In this document: one piece after another, positions 1 to 5,466 of the stretch | Layout of the letters: each line of letters begins with the position of its first letter | Position numbering within the stretch: position 1 is the first letter of the stretch | NCBI GenBank assembly: GCA_028279945.1 | Contig: JANQMT010000154.1 | Coordinates: 1-5,818, forward strand | Direction: 5' to 3' | DNA: 5,818 bases | Origin: JAKSCF01 sp028279945 | Lineage (GTDB): Bacteria; Bacillota; Clostridia; Peptostreptococcales; JAAYPU01 | Translations under genes and position numbers: made by a program | Notes under the pieces: model-generated | What the model saw: the letters and a program-made list of their open reading frames with translations, nothing else | What the model was told of the DNA's origin: nothing | Databases searched by the model: none

Positions 1-41
1 ACAAAAGGTTTTCCTGATTTTCTCTAATTTGATATTTATGT

Positions 42-1403
42 CGTTTGTTGTTACGGTTAATTAGCTGGTGGCTACATCAAAGGAGGCAGATTATGTCCAA
101 ATATTTAACCTATGATGAGCGATTAGAAATCGAAGCCGGTTTAAAGGCCGGGCTTTCTTTTGGAGCCATCGCTAAAATTATTAAAAAAGATAGAACCACA
201 ATAGCTAAAGAGATAAAACGTAACCTCATTATCAAGAAAACTGGTTATGGCGTATATCCTTATAATGCTTGTAAGCTAAGGCTTAAATGCACTAGAACCA
301 AAGTATGTGATGAATGTGTATATCCATCAAGGCCGTATTGTAAGAACTGTAAAATCTGCAATGATGGATGTCCTTTCTTTGAAGAAGATGTATGTGTTAG
401 TAAATTCAAACCACCCTATGTTTGTAACGGTTGTGAGACTTTACCTAAGTGTACATTGGCAAAGCCCTATTACAGTGCCATTGATGCTCACAATAAATAC
501 TCAGAAAACATTTCTGAATCAAGAAGTGGCATCATTACCAGCGAAGCTGAAATAGCAAGAATCAATGCGATTATCTCACCACTGATTCGACAAGGGCAAT
601 CCATTCATCAAATCTATGTCAATCATGTGGATGGATTGATGTGTAGCGAAAAGACCTTATACAACTATGTTGATGCCTGTTTATTTGACGTCAGAAATAT
701 TGATCTGCCAAGGAAAGTCAAGTTCAGACCACGTTACAAAAAGTCTGAGTTCAAGATTGACAGAAAGTGCCGTATTGACCGGACATACAAGGATTTCACT
801 GACTACATTAATAAGTATCCTGAAACACCTGTCGTTCAAATGGACACTGTTATTGGATCTAAAGGCGGTAAGGTCCTATTAACATTACACTTTGTTGACA
901 CTAGCTTCATGATGGCTTTCCTACGTGATGCAAACACTTCAAGGTCAGTTATTGATATTTTTGATCAGCTATATAGAACACTTGGAAGAAAGAATTACGA
1001 AAAACTGTTCCCTGTTGTACTAACTGATAACGGCAGTGAATTCTCTAATCCTAAAGCTATTGAATATGGTCCAAATGGGGATATCCTTAGAAGTCGTTTG
1101 TTTTATTGTGATCCAAGTGCCCCTTACCAAAAAGGAGCTATTGAAGTCAATCATACACTAATTCGTAGAATACTTCCAAAAGGAACTTCATTCGATGATT
1201 TAGTTCAGGAAAACATTTTGTTAGTGATGAATCATGTAAATTCTTATAAACGCAAAAAGCTGAACGATAAGTGTCCCTACGACGCGTTCAGCTTTTATTA
1301 CGGAGAAGAGATTTTAGGCAAGTTGGGTTATGTTTCAGTTGCAGCTGAGAACATAAACTTAACACTAAAACTTCTCAAAAAATAACCATAAACCAAACAA
1401 ACG
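42..1403 (+). mobile_element. IS30-family insertion sequence, ends approximate
   Basis: The element is defined by its intact transposase; the ends are a guess. CGTTTGTT at 42-49 is matched in inverted orientation by AACAAACG at 1396-1403. With a two- or three-base gap the similarity continues inward to GGTTA at 55-59 and TAACC at 1383-1387, about 17 of 21 positions. A competing eight-base inverted pair, CTGGTGGC at 65-72 and GCCACCAG at 1403-1410, is not colinear with the first. No convincing 2-3 base target duplication flanks either pair, and the true left end could lie outside the window. The DNA to the right (1442-1718) looks like part of another element, so the IS may sit inside or beside older mobile DNA. 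Confidence 0.35.
93..1385 (+). CDS. IS30-family DDE transposase
   Basis: This 430-residue protein would cut and join the ends of its own insertion sequence. The start at 93 is preferred over the in-frame ATG at 45 because AAAGGAGG (79-86) lies at ideal distance and the protein then opens MSKYLTYDERLEIE, the usual start of the IS30 N-terminal helix-turn-helix (residues about 1-45, with KKDRTTIAKEIKRN as recognition helix). Residues 60-120 carry twelve cysteines, several in CxxC pairs, probably a zinc-binding segment as in other Firmicute IS30 proteins. The catalytic triad is visible as D251 (VVQMDTVIG), D312 (VLTDNGSEF) and E351 (QKGAIEVNHTLIRR), followed by the family hallmark LPKGTSFDDL. There is no frameshift or internal stop, so it appears intact. 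It is longer than the roughly 320-380 residues of many IS30 transposases, mainly because of the cysteine-rich insert. Confidence 0.93.
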   Translation: MSKYLTYDERLEIEAGLKAGLSFGAIAKIIKKDRTTIAKEIKRNLIIKKTGYGVYPYNACKLRLKCTRTKVCDECVYPSRPYCKNCKICNDGCPFFEEDVCVSKFKPPYVCNGCETLPKCTLAKPYYSAIDAHNKYSENISESRSGIITSEAEIARINAIISPLIRQGQSIHQIYVNHVDGLMCSEKTLYNYVDACLFDVRNIDLPRKVKFRPRYKKSEFKIDRKCRIDRTYKDFTDYINKYPETPVVQMDTVIGSKGGKVLLTLHFVDTSFMMAFLRDANTSRSVIDIFDQLYRTLGRKNYEKLFPVVLTDNGSEFSNPKAIEYGPNGDILRSRLFYCDPSAPYQKGAIEVNHTLIRRILPKGTSFDDLVQENILLVMNHVNSYKRKKLNDKCPYDAFSFYYGEEILGKLGYVSVAAENINLTLKLLKK

Positions 1404-1441
1404 CCACCAGTATTATGAATGAACTTAATACCATAAAACAG

Positions 1442-1718
1442 GGGTGGATTTTCCGATTACAAAAGAATCGATGGAATCTTGACCTCTATTTATGATGTCG
1501 ATTGATTCATGTTTACACATGAATTATAGCAAAAATCAGGCTAAAATCATAACACTGCTATGGAATTATGTTTACAAAACTAGATATTCAGTTACAAAAG
1601 GTGCATTTCGTTTACAAAACGTTACTTTTAAATACAAAACGGGAAACTGGTTATACAAACGGGAAGTTCGTTTTTCAATTTTCCACTGTATCTTGAATCT
1701 TGAATTTTAAGGTTGACA
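1442..1718. mobile_element. non-coding stretch, possible IS21-type end remnant
   Basis: No gene is supported between the transposase stop (1385) and the next start (1785). This stretch holds GATTACAAAAG at 1455-1465, GTTTACACAT at 1511-1520 and the phased array at 1571-1660, and it ends in GGTTGACA at 1711-1718. Multiple TTACAAAA-like repeats oriented towards a terminal ACA resemble, from general knowledge of the family, the repeated IstA-binding sites of IS21-family ends. No istA or istB coding sequence is in the window, so this would be a cut-off end. A divergent plasmid-type iteron set is the main alternative. The assignment is inference and the left boundary is arbitrary. Confidence 0.35.
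1571..1660. repeat. five 20-base-phased TTTACAAAAC repeats
   Basis: The words TTTACAAAAC (1571), GTTACAAAAG (1591), TTTACAAAAC (1611), AATACAAAAC (1631) and TTATACAAAC (1651) start exactly 20 bases apart. The ten bases between them are not conserved, although GGGAA follows both of the last two copies. A period near two helical turns would put all five words on the same face of the DNA, as expected for a row of protein-binding sites. They are too short and too poorly conserved between copies for a CRISPR array. Confidence 0.8.
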
Positions 1719-1741
1719 AAAATTGATTTATGTTATATATT
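1713..1741 (+). promoter_or_regulatory. sigma-70-type promoter of the membrane protein/Xre operon
   Basis: TTGACA at 1713-1718 is a perfect -35 box. A 17-base spacer leads to TATATT at 1736-1741 as -10 box, putting the start near 1748 and leaving a leader of about 37 bases before the ATG at 1785. The -10 and start site lie inside the palindrome at 1731-1748, so a bound repressor would block polymerase. The -35 box is at the right edge of the possible mobile-element remnant. Confidence 0.7.
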
Positions 1742-1771
1742 TATAACATAAAGTGATAAATATATAACATA
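1731..1771. promoter_or_regulatory. palindromic operator plus second half-site
   Basis: TGTTATA (1731-1737) and TATAACA (1742-1748) form a perfect 7-base inverted repeat around TATT, covering the -10 box. The word TATAACATA at 1742-1750 recurs at 1763-1771, 21 bases on, touching the AGGAG ribosome binding site at 1771-1775. Two sites two helical turns apart over promoter and leader suggest autorepression by the small Xre-type regulator encoded in this operon (2120-2329). Binding by that protein is inferred from position only. Confidence 0.6.
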
Positions 1772-1784
1772 GGAGTGATGCAAT

Positions 1785-2117
1785 ATGAATAGAAACTGGT
1801 TTAAGTGTTTGTGGATTTTAGGATTTTTAGGGCTGTTAGGGTACTTTACCGATAATGTTGGATTTTATGGATTCTTTGGCTTTTTTGGATCCCTGGCATT
1901 CTTTGGGATTAAGGATGATGAAAGGTTAATTGACAATATCAATAAAGCAGCAAGAAATGCTTTTGTAGTCTCAATGGTTATTTGTATTACATCAATTGTA
2001 TTCGTTGCTATTCTAAGACAAAAGGATCTATTATATTATGGGATACCTGTTATTTTTGTTGCTCAATATTTTACGTTTGTGGCTTCTTATTTATACTATG
2101 ATTTTACAGGGAGATAA
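1785..2117 (+). CDS. small four-helix membrane protein, DUF3796-like
   Basis: This is a 110-residue integral membrane protein of unknown function. It resembles the DUF3796 group of Firmicute proteins, which share a Gly/Phe-rich start (LGFLGLLGYF, then GFYGFFGFFGS) and often sit beside a small Xre regulator; the family name is from memory. Hydrophobic segments are at about residues 8-21, 26-41, 58-77 and 82-104, with a charged loop (KDDERLIDNINKAARN) at 43-58. The start is set by AGGAG at 1771-1775, nine bases before the ATG. The stop is two bases before the regulator's start, so the two are cotranscribed and probably translationally coupled. Membrane protein plus Xre pairs can act as a signal-sensing or immunity-type module (compare SdpI/SdpR), but nothing here proves that role. 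Confidence 0.75.
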   Translation: MNRNWFKCLWILGFLGLLGYFTDNVGFYGFFGFFGSLAFFGIKDDERLIDNINKAARNAFVVSMVICITSIVFVAILRQKDLLYYGIPVIFVAQYFTFVASYLYYDFTGR

Positions 2118-2119
2118 AG

Positions 2120-2329
2120 ATGAAAGTATTAAAAACACGTATTAAGCAATATAGAGCTAAGCATGGTTTAACTCAGGAAGATTTAGCTAACAAAGTTGAG
2201 GTAAGAAGAGAAACTATTATTCACTTAGAAAAAGGCAAGTATAACCCTTCATTAAAGCTGGCATATGAAATTGCAGAGGCTTTGGATGCAAAAATTGATG
2301 AAATATTTTATTATGAAGAAAAAAGTTAA
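2120..2329 (+). CDS. small Xre/Cro-family transcriptional regulator
   Basis: This 69-residue DNA-binding protein consists almost entirely of one HTH_3 domain. Residues 13-39 (AKHGLTQEDLANKVEVRRETIIHLEKG, described by its LTQEDLA and RRETI helices) form the helix-turn-helix, followed by KYNPSLKLAYEIAEALDAKIDEIF, the typical ending of the YgzD/YozG-like mini-regulators of Firmicutes. There is no sensor or dimerisation domain beyond this. AGGGAG at 2108-2113 is its ribosome binding site, lying inside the end of the upstream membrane protein gene. It most likely represses its own operon through the palindrome at 1731-1748. A copy of the half-site at 2369-2381, in front of the ferritin gene, suggests a second target. 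Confidence 0.88.
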   Translation: MKVLKTRIKQYRAKHGLTQEDLANKVEVRRETIIHLEKGKYNPSLKLAYEIAEALDAKIDEIFYYEEKS

Positions 2330-2368
2330 AAACATTAGATATTATGGTTTTAAATATAAAATATAGGG

Positions 2369-2396
2369 AATATATAACATAAGATTTATATAAATC
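2369..2396. promoter_or_regulatory. operator-like repeat and palindrome upstream of ferritin
   Basis: AATATATAACATA at 2369-2381 is identical over 13 bases to 1759-1771, the second half-site of the upstream operon. Directly after it, GATTTATATAAATC at 2383-2396 is a perfect 14-base palindrome. Both lie 33-60 bases before the ferritin ATG, where a promoter must be if ferritin is transcribed separately. The region is so AT-rich that no unique -35/-10 pair can be picked. No recognisable Fur box was seen. Confidence 0.45.
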
Positions 2397-2428
2397 ATCA
2401 ACTAAGATGAAATCAGGAGGGTTTTTAT

Positions 2429-2938
2429 ATGTTAAGTGAAAAATTGGTAAATGTATTAAATGAGCAGATAAAATATGAAATGTATTCAGAAAATCTATAC
2501 CTAGCTATGGCGGCATATTGCGCTTCAGAAGATTTAGATGGATTTTCGAACTTTTTCAAAGTTCAAGCAGAAGAAGAAAAATTTCATGCCATGAAATTGT
2601 TCGACTATATCATAGATATGAATGGCAGAGCAGAAATATCAGCATTAGATCAACCGGATAATACTTATACTTCAGTATTGGATGCTTTTAAAAAGGCTTA
2701 CGAGCACGAACAACTGGTGACAAAAAGAATATACAACTTGATGGATATAGCGGTAGGTGAAAGAGAGCATGCCACCATTAGTTTTCTAAAATGGTTTGTG
2801 GATGAACAGGTTGAGGAAGAATCTATGTTTTCAAATCTGTTAAAAAAATTAGAAAGAGTCGGAGAAGATGGTCATGGCATCTACATGATTGATAACGAAT
2901 TAGCAAAAAGAGTATTCACACCTCCGGCCGATGCATAA
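2429..2938 (+). CDS. ftnA: non-haem bacterial ferritin
   Basis: This cytosolic iron-storage protein oxidises Fe(II) and keeps ferric mineral inside a 24-subunit shell. At 169 residues it is close to Escherichia coli FtnA (165), and the ferroxidase residues fall at the same numbers: E17, Y24, E50, H53, E94 and Q127. Glutamates at 49, 126, 129 and 130 match the third iron site. The conserved stretches QIKYEMYSENLYLAMA (helix A), FKVQAEEEKFHAMK (helix B), YEHEQLVTKRIYNL (helix C) and FLKWFVDEQVEEE (helix D) are all present. The haem-ligand methionine environment of bacterioferritin is not evident. AGGAGGG at 2415-2421 precedes the ATG at good distance. A terminator follows closely, so it is probably the last or only gene of its transcript. 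In anaerobes ferritin also buffers oxygen and peroxide stress. All key residues are present. Confidence 0.95.
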   Translation: MLSEKLVNVLNEQIKYEMYSENLYLAMAAYCASEDLDGFSNFFKVQAEEEKFHAMKLFDYIIDMNGRAEISALDQPDNTYTSVLDAFKKAYEHEQLVTKRIYNLMDIAVGEREHATISFLKWFVDEQVEEESMFSNLLKKLERVGEDGHGIYMIDNELAKRVFTPPADA

Positions 2939-2958
2939 GAAGAAAATAAAGAGAACAT

Positions 2959-2996
2959 AAAAAGGCGATTAATATTTTTATTAATGGTCTTTTTTT
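2959..2996 (+). terminator. rho-independent terminator of the ferritin gene
   Basis: ATTAATA (2968-2974) pairs with TATTAAT (2979-2985) around a TTTT loop. The stem extends outward through C2966-G2987, a G-U pair and AAAAAG (2959-2964) with CTTTTT (2989-2994) after one G-G mismatch, and it runs into a T-tract at 2990-2996. The same AAAAAGGCG arm (2959-2967) can instead pair perfectly with CGCCTTTTT at 3022-3030, giving a second, long-looped hairpin that also ends in T residues. Both lie before the sigma-54 promoter and would insulate it. Confidence 0.75.
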
Positions 2997-3046
2997 GATG
3001 ATAAATTTTGTTTCAAATTGACGCCTTTTTCATTAAATAATCCTAA

Positions 3047-3068
3047 AATGATACTTGTTTGTATTAAT
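3047..3068. promoter_or_regulatory. possible upstream activator site for the aor promoter
   Basis: TGATAC (3049-3054) and GTATTA (3061-3066) form an inverted repeat with one mismatch and a six-base gap, about 65-85 bases before the expected sigma-54 start site. That is within the range where enhancer-binding activators sit. The word AATGATACTTG at 3047-3057 recurs exactly at 5441-5451, just before the ribosome binding site of the activator gene. Binding is inferred. Confidence 0.35.
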
Positions 3069-3105
3069 AATATGAAAAGAGCCTCCAAAAAAGGAGTTAT
3101 TTTTT

Positions 3106-3120
3106 TGGCACAATAGTTGC
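3106..3120 (+). promoter_or_regulatory. sigma-54 (-24/-12) promoter of the aor operon
   Basis: TGGCAC at 3106-3111, five bases, then TTGC at 3117-3120 matches the RpoN consensus TGGCAC-N5-TTGC, with invariant GG and GC at the right spacing. The base after TTGC is G, where A or T is more common. Transcription would start near 3132, giving a leader of about 33 bases with AGGAGG at 3151-3156. Such a promoter is silent without an ATP-driven enhancer-binding protein, and one begins at 5467. Confidence 0.88.
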
Positions 3121-3164
3121 GATATATTCTGTAAAAGTGTATCTAAAAATAGGAGGAAAGGAAT

Positions 3165-4901
3165 ATGCCAAAAGTATTTAGATTAGACATGAAGACAAAA
3201 TCTATTAAGCGGGAAGAACTTAAAGAAAAATATACCGATTTTGGAGGCCGAGGTTTAATCGCTCATGTGATGAATGACGAGGTCAATCCAAAATGTGATC
3301 CTTTAGGGGGTGAAAACAAACTCATCATCAGTACGGGATTATTGGCAGGAACGACAGGTCCAACTGTCAATAGACTTTCCATTGGAGGAAAAAGTCCGTT
3401 AACCGGTGGAATCAAAGAGGCAAATGTCGGTGGAAATGTGGGTTTTATGTTGGCTAAGCATGATATTAAAATGATTATCATTGAAGATGTTCCTACAGAG
3501 GAGGAGTGGTTTATTCTAAAAGTTGATAAAGACAGCAATATGCACTTTGTACCTGCCAGCGGGTGGGCCGGTTTAAACAACTATGCATTGGTTGAGAAAT
3601 GCCGTGAAACGTTTGAGGGCAAGATAAGTGTTCTTTCTATAGGAATTGCGGGAGAGAGAGGGTATAAATGTGCCTCCATACAGGCTACGGATGCTGCAAC
3701 AGGACACCCTGCCAGAGCTGCAGCCCGAGGAGGATTGGGAGCCGTGATGGGTTCTAAAAAAGTAAAAGCTATCGTCGTTGAAAACCCTGAAAATCCAAGC
3801 AGGATCAATTATAAAAGTAAGAGAAAGTTTAGTGATGCCACCATGAAAGTGATATCTTCTATAAGAACGCATGGTCTTGTTGGTTATGCTTTTACAAATT
3901 TTGGCACACCGTTTCTCACTCAAGTGACCAATGAGGCAAAGATATTACCTGTCAATAATTTCAGCGGTAAAATTGTCGATGTCTCGGTACTAGGTGCGGA
4001 AACCTTTAAATCAAATGTTCTTGCAAATGGTGGAAAAGTTGGTGTTGCCTGTCAACCCGGATGCCCTATAAGATGTTCCAATGTATATCATAATAGCAAT
4101 AAGGAATATATAACATCCGGATTAGAATATGAAACAATAGCTTTGTGTGGGCCCAATTGCGGTATCTATTCTTTTGATACTATAGCTAAGATGGATGCAA
4201 TATGTGATGATTTTGGAGTAGATACCATTGAAATAGGTGCTGCTATCGGAGTCTGCATGGACGTAGGAAAACTCCAATGGGGCGATGAGAATGGTGCTTT
4301 AAGTCTGCTTCAAGAAATGGTTGATGGGACGGAATTCGGTAACGTATTAGGCCAAGGGGCAGATTATGTGGGTAAAAAATTAAATGCAAAAAGAATACCC
4401 ACAGTAAAAGGGCAAGCTTTACCAGGATATGACCCCAGGGGTGTGAAAGGAATGGGTGTTACCTATTCAACATCACCTATGGGAGCGGATCATACGGCAG
4501 GTTTTACTATGGGAGTCGAAGGCGTAGACCCATTTAAAAAAGAAGGTCAAGTGAAGGTATCTGAGGAAGTGCAAATCGCTGCGGCCCTTTGTGATAATAT
4601 CATGTGTTTGTTTGCCTTTGCTGCTGTTACAAGTAATCCGGAATCATTTAACGCTTTGGCGGAGATGATGGCTGCTAGATATAGCGGTGAATGGAGCATT
4701 GAAAAATTAATGGGTATCGGGGCACAAACCATCGTTCTGGAAAAAGCATTCAATGATGCTGCAGGATTAACCGGTGAAGATGACAAGCTGCCGGAATTTT
4801 TCTATACTGAAGAGTCACCGGCTGCAAAGACGGCTTTTGATGTTACTGATGGAGAATTGGCTGAAATATTTCAAGGAGTGAAACAAGATGCTTCCGGTTG
4901 A
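3165..4901 (+). CDS. aor: aldehyde:ferredoxin oxidoreductase, tungsten-type family
   Basis: This cytosolic enzyme family oxidises aldehydes to carboxylic acids with ferredoxin as acceptor, using a tungsto-bispterin and a [4Fe-4S] cluster. The 578-residue length is normal for a member. The N-terminal domain shows FGGRG (26-30), TGLLAGTTGPTVNR (57-70), SPLTGG (77-82) and ATGHPARAAARGGLGAVMGSKKVKAI in two conserved blocks (178-203), all pterin-side motifs. Cluster ligands are probably C296, C300 and C304 (ACQPGCPIRCSN) and C481 (LCDNIMC). GLEYETIALCGPNCG (319-333) and GADHT (440-444, H443) resemble the active-site Glu and His regions. The CxxxCxxxC spacing differs from the CxxCxxxC of Pyrococcus AOR and recalls the YdhV-like branch, so the true substrate is uncertain. 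AGGAGGAAAGG at 3151-3161 sets the start. It is first in an operon under a sigma-54 promoter, with a sulfur carrier downstream. Confidence 0.93.
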   Translation: MPKVFRLDMKTKSIKREELKEKYTDFGGRGLIAHVMNDEVNPKCDPLGGENKLIISTGLLAGTTGPTVNRLSIGGKSPLTGGIKEANVGGNVGFMLAKHDIKMIIIEDVPTEEEWFILKVDKDSNMHFVPASGWAGLNNYALVEKCRETFEGKISVLSIGIAGERGYKCASIQATDAATGHPARAAARGGLGAVMGSKKVKAIVVENPENPSRINYKSKRKFSDATMKVISSIRTHGLVGYAFTNFGTPFLTQVTNEAKILPVNNFSGKIVDVSVLGAETFKSNVLANGGKVGVACQPGCPIRCSNVYHNSNKEYITSGLEYETIALCGPNCGIYSFDTIAKMDAICDDFGVDTIEIGAAIGVCMDVGKLQWGDENGALSLLQEMVDGTEFGNVLGQGADYVGKKLNAKRIPTVKGQALPGYDPRGVKGMGVTYSTSPMGADHTAGFTMGVEGVDPFKKEGQVKVSEEVQIAAALCDNIMCLFAFAAVTSNPESFNALAEMMAARYSGEWSIEKLMGIGAQTIVLEKAFNDAAGLTGEDDKLPEFFYTEESPAAKTAFDVTDGELAEIFQGVKQDASG

Positions 4902-4959
4902 AATTATATTGCCATCATTCATGGTGATGATGCCCGGCTGTAATGGAGAGTCATTATGA
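4888..4959 (+). CDS. possible 23-residue peptide between aor and the sulfur carrier
   Basis: An open frame begins MLPVEIILPSF and ends PGCNGESL (23 codons). It overlaps the last 14 bases of aor in another frame, and its stop overlaps the next gene's start as ATGA (4956-4959). AAGGAG at 4873-4878 lies nine bases before its ATG, a better ribosome binding site than most random short frames have. It could couple translation of the downstream carrier to aor, or encode a real micropeptide. The VEIILPSF...GCNGES pattern faintly recalls the first strand of MoaD proteins, so a relic of a second carrier gene is also possible. No family was recognised. Existence as a protein is unproven. Confidence 0.4.
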   Translation: MLPVEIILPSFMVMMPGCNGESL

Positions 4960-5150
4960 TAAAGGTTAATAACCGAAATGTTGAATGGAAAAAGGAATTG
5001 ACGGTAGAAGGAATGTTGAAAGAAGAGGCGTATAAGAATACCTTAGCGGTTATAGTCAACGGAAAGATCATTCCAAAGAATCAATATTCGGAAACATGGA
5101 TTAATGATGGGGATCATATAAGTCTTATTCAAACCATTACAGGCGGATAA
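4956..5150 (+). CDS. MoaD/ThiS-family sulfur carrier protein
   Basis: This 64-residue ubiquitin-like protein ends in TITGG; family members are activated at the terminal glycine (G64) by an E1-like adenylyltransferase to form a thiocarboxylate that donates sulfur. Features are strand one MIKVNNRNVEW, the helix TVEGMLKEEAYKN (17-29), then VIVNGKIIPKNQYSETWINDGDHISLI, the usual ThiS/MoaD core with VNGKII and the GD turn. ThiS serves thiamine and MoaD serves molybdopterin. Next to aor, a role in making the dithiolene of the tungstopterin is most likely, but ThiS cannot be excluded from sequence. No partner MoaE, MoeB or ThiF is in the window. GGAGAG at 4945-4950 precedes the ATG, which overlaps the stop of the 23-codon frame. 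A terminator follows, making this the last gene of the operon. Confidence 0.85.
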   Translation: MIKVNNRNVEWKKELTVEGMLKEEAYKNTLAVIVNGKIIPKNQYSETWINDGDHISLIQTITGG

Positions 5151-5239
5151 GCCAATTAATCCATTCCAAAAAGATACCCTTTTACTATACGTATTGAACA
5201 GTTAGTTACCAATGTATGGATAATCAATCAACAATATTT

Positions 5240-5293
5240 AGAGGAATATAATATACATAAAATCATCTTTCTGAGATTATATTCCTCTTTTTT
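5240..5293 (+). terminator. rho-independent terminator of the aor operon
   Basis: AGAGGAATATAAT (5240-5252) pairs without mismatch with ATTATATTCCTCT (5276-5288), a 13-base-pair stem with a 23-base loop followed by T residues to 5293. It closes the aor-sulfur carrier unit and separates it from the activator gene, which therefore needs its own promoter. Confidence 0.9.
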
Positions 5294-5466
5294 AGTGTTT
5301 AGGTAAGGATTATTCTTGGTGACTTTCAAAGTGTAAAACTATAGTGCCTCTAAAATAATGAAAAGAAGGATTTTAAAATGATGAGTCGAAATAGTATATG
5401 GGACTTGTTTATTTTATAATTTTACTCCTGATAATTATTCAATGATACTTGAGGAGGGAATTGAGG
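5294..5466 (+). promoter_or_regulatory. leader region of the sigma-54 activator gene
   Basis: No established gene lies here. TTGGTG (5316-5321), an 18-base spacer and TATAGT (5340-5345) make a modest sigma-70-type promoter. ACTTTCAAAGT at 5322-5332 inside the spacer is an odd-centred palindrome that could be an operator. A 13-codon frame (5378-5419, MMSRNSIWDLFIL) is preceded by AGAAGGA at good distance and may be a leader peptide or chance. AATGATACTTG (5441-5451) repeats a word found upstream of the aor promoter. GAGGAGGG (5451-5458) is the activator's ribosome binding site. Confidence 0.4.

Noticed and set aside
45..92. Upstream in-frame start giving a 446-residue transposase
   Set aside because: No good ribosome binding site precedes the ATG at 45, the extra 16 residues do not resemble the family, and AAAGGAGG sits ideally before the ATG at 93.
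65..1410. CTGGTGGC/GCCACCAG as the terminal inverted repeats of the IS30 element
   Set aside because: The match stops after eight bases, has no flanking target duplication and is not colinear with the longer pair at 42-49 and 1396-1403.
1571..1660. CRISPR array
   Set aside because: The conserved words are only about 10 bases, imperfect, with 10-base spacers, and no cas gene is nearby.
1492..1710. 72-codon frame across the phased repeats
   Set aside because: It runs through the binding-site-like repeats, lacks a clear ribosome binding site and has no recognisable domain.
2330..2428. Fur box before ferritin
   Set aside because: Only general AT-rich palindromes are present; nothing close to GATAATGATTATCATTATC was seen.
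3083..3106. CTCC-A6-GGAG hairpin with T-run as a terminator before the aor promoter
   Set aside because: The stem is only four base pairs and the T-run overlaps the -24 region; the ferritin terminator upstream is far stronger.
3132..3164. Molybdenum/tungsten cofactor riboswitch in the aor leader
   Set aside because: The expected leader is only about 33 bases, too short for the known Moco element.
3263..3923. Reverse-strand frames inside aor
   Set aside because: They mirror the codon pattern of the well-supported aor gene, overlap one another and show no known motifs.
4547..4786. Reverse-strand frame near the aor 3' end
   Set aside because: It is a shadow of aor with no ribosome binding site or recognisable domain.
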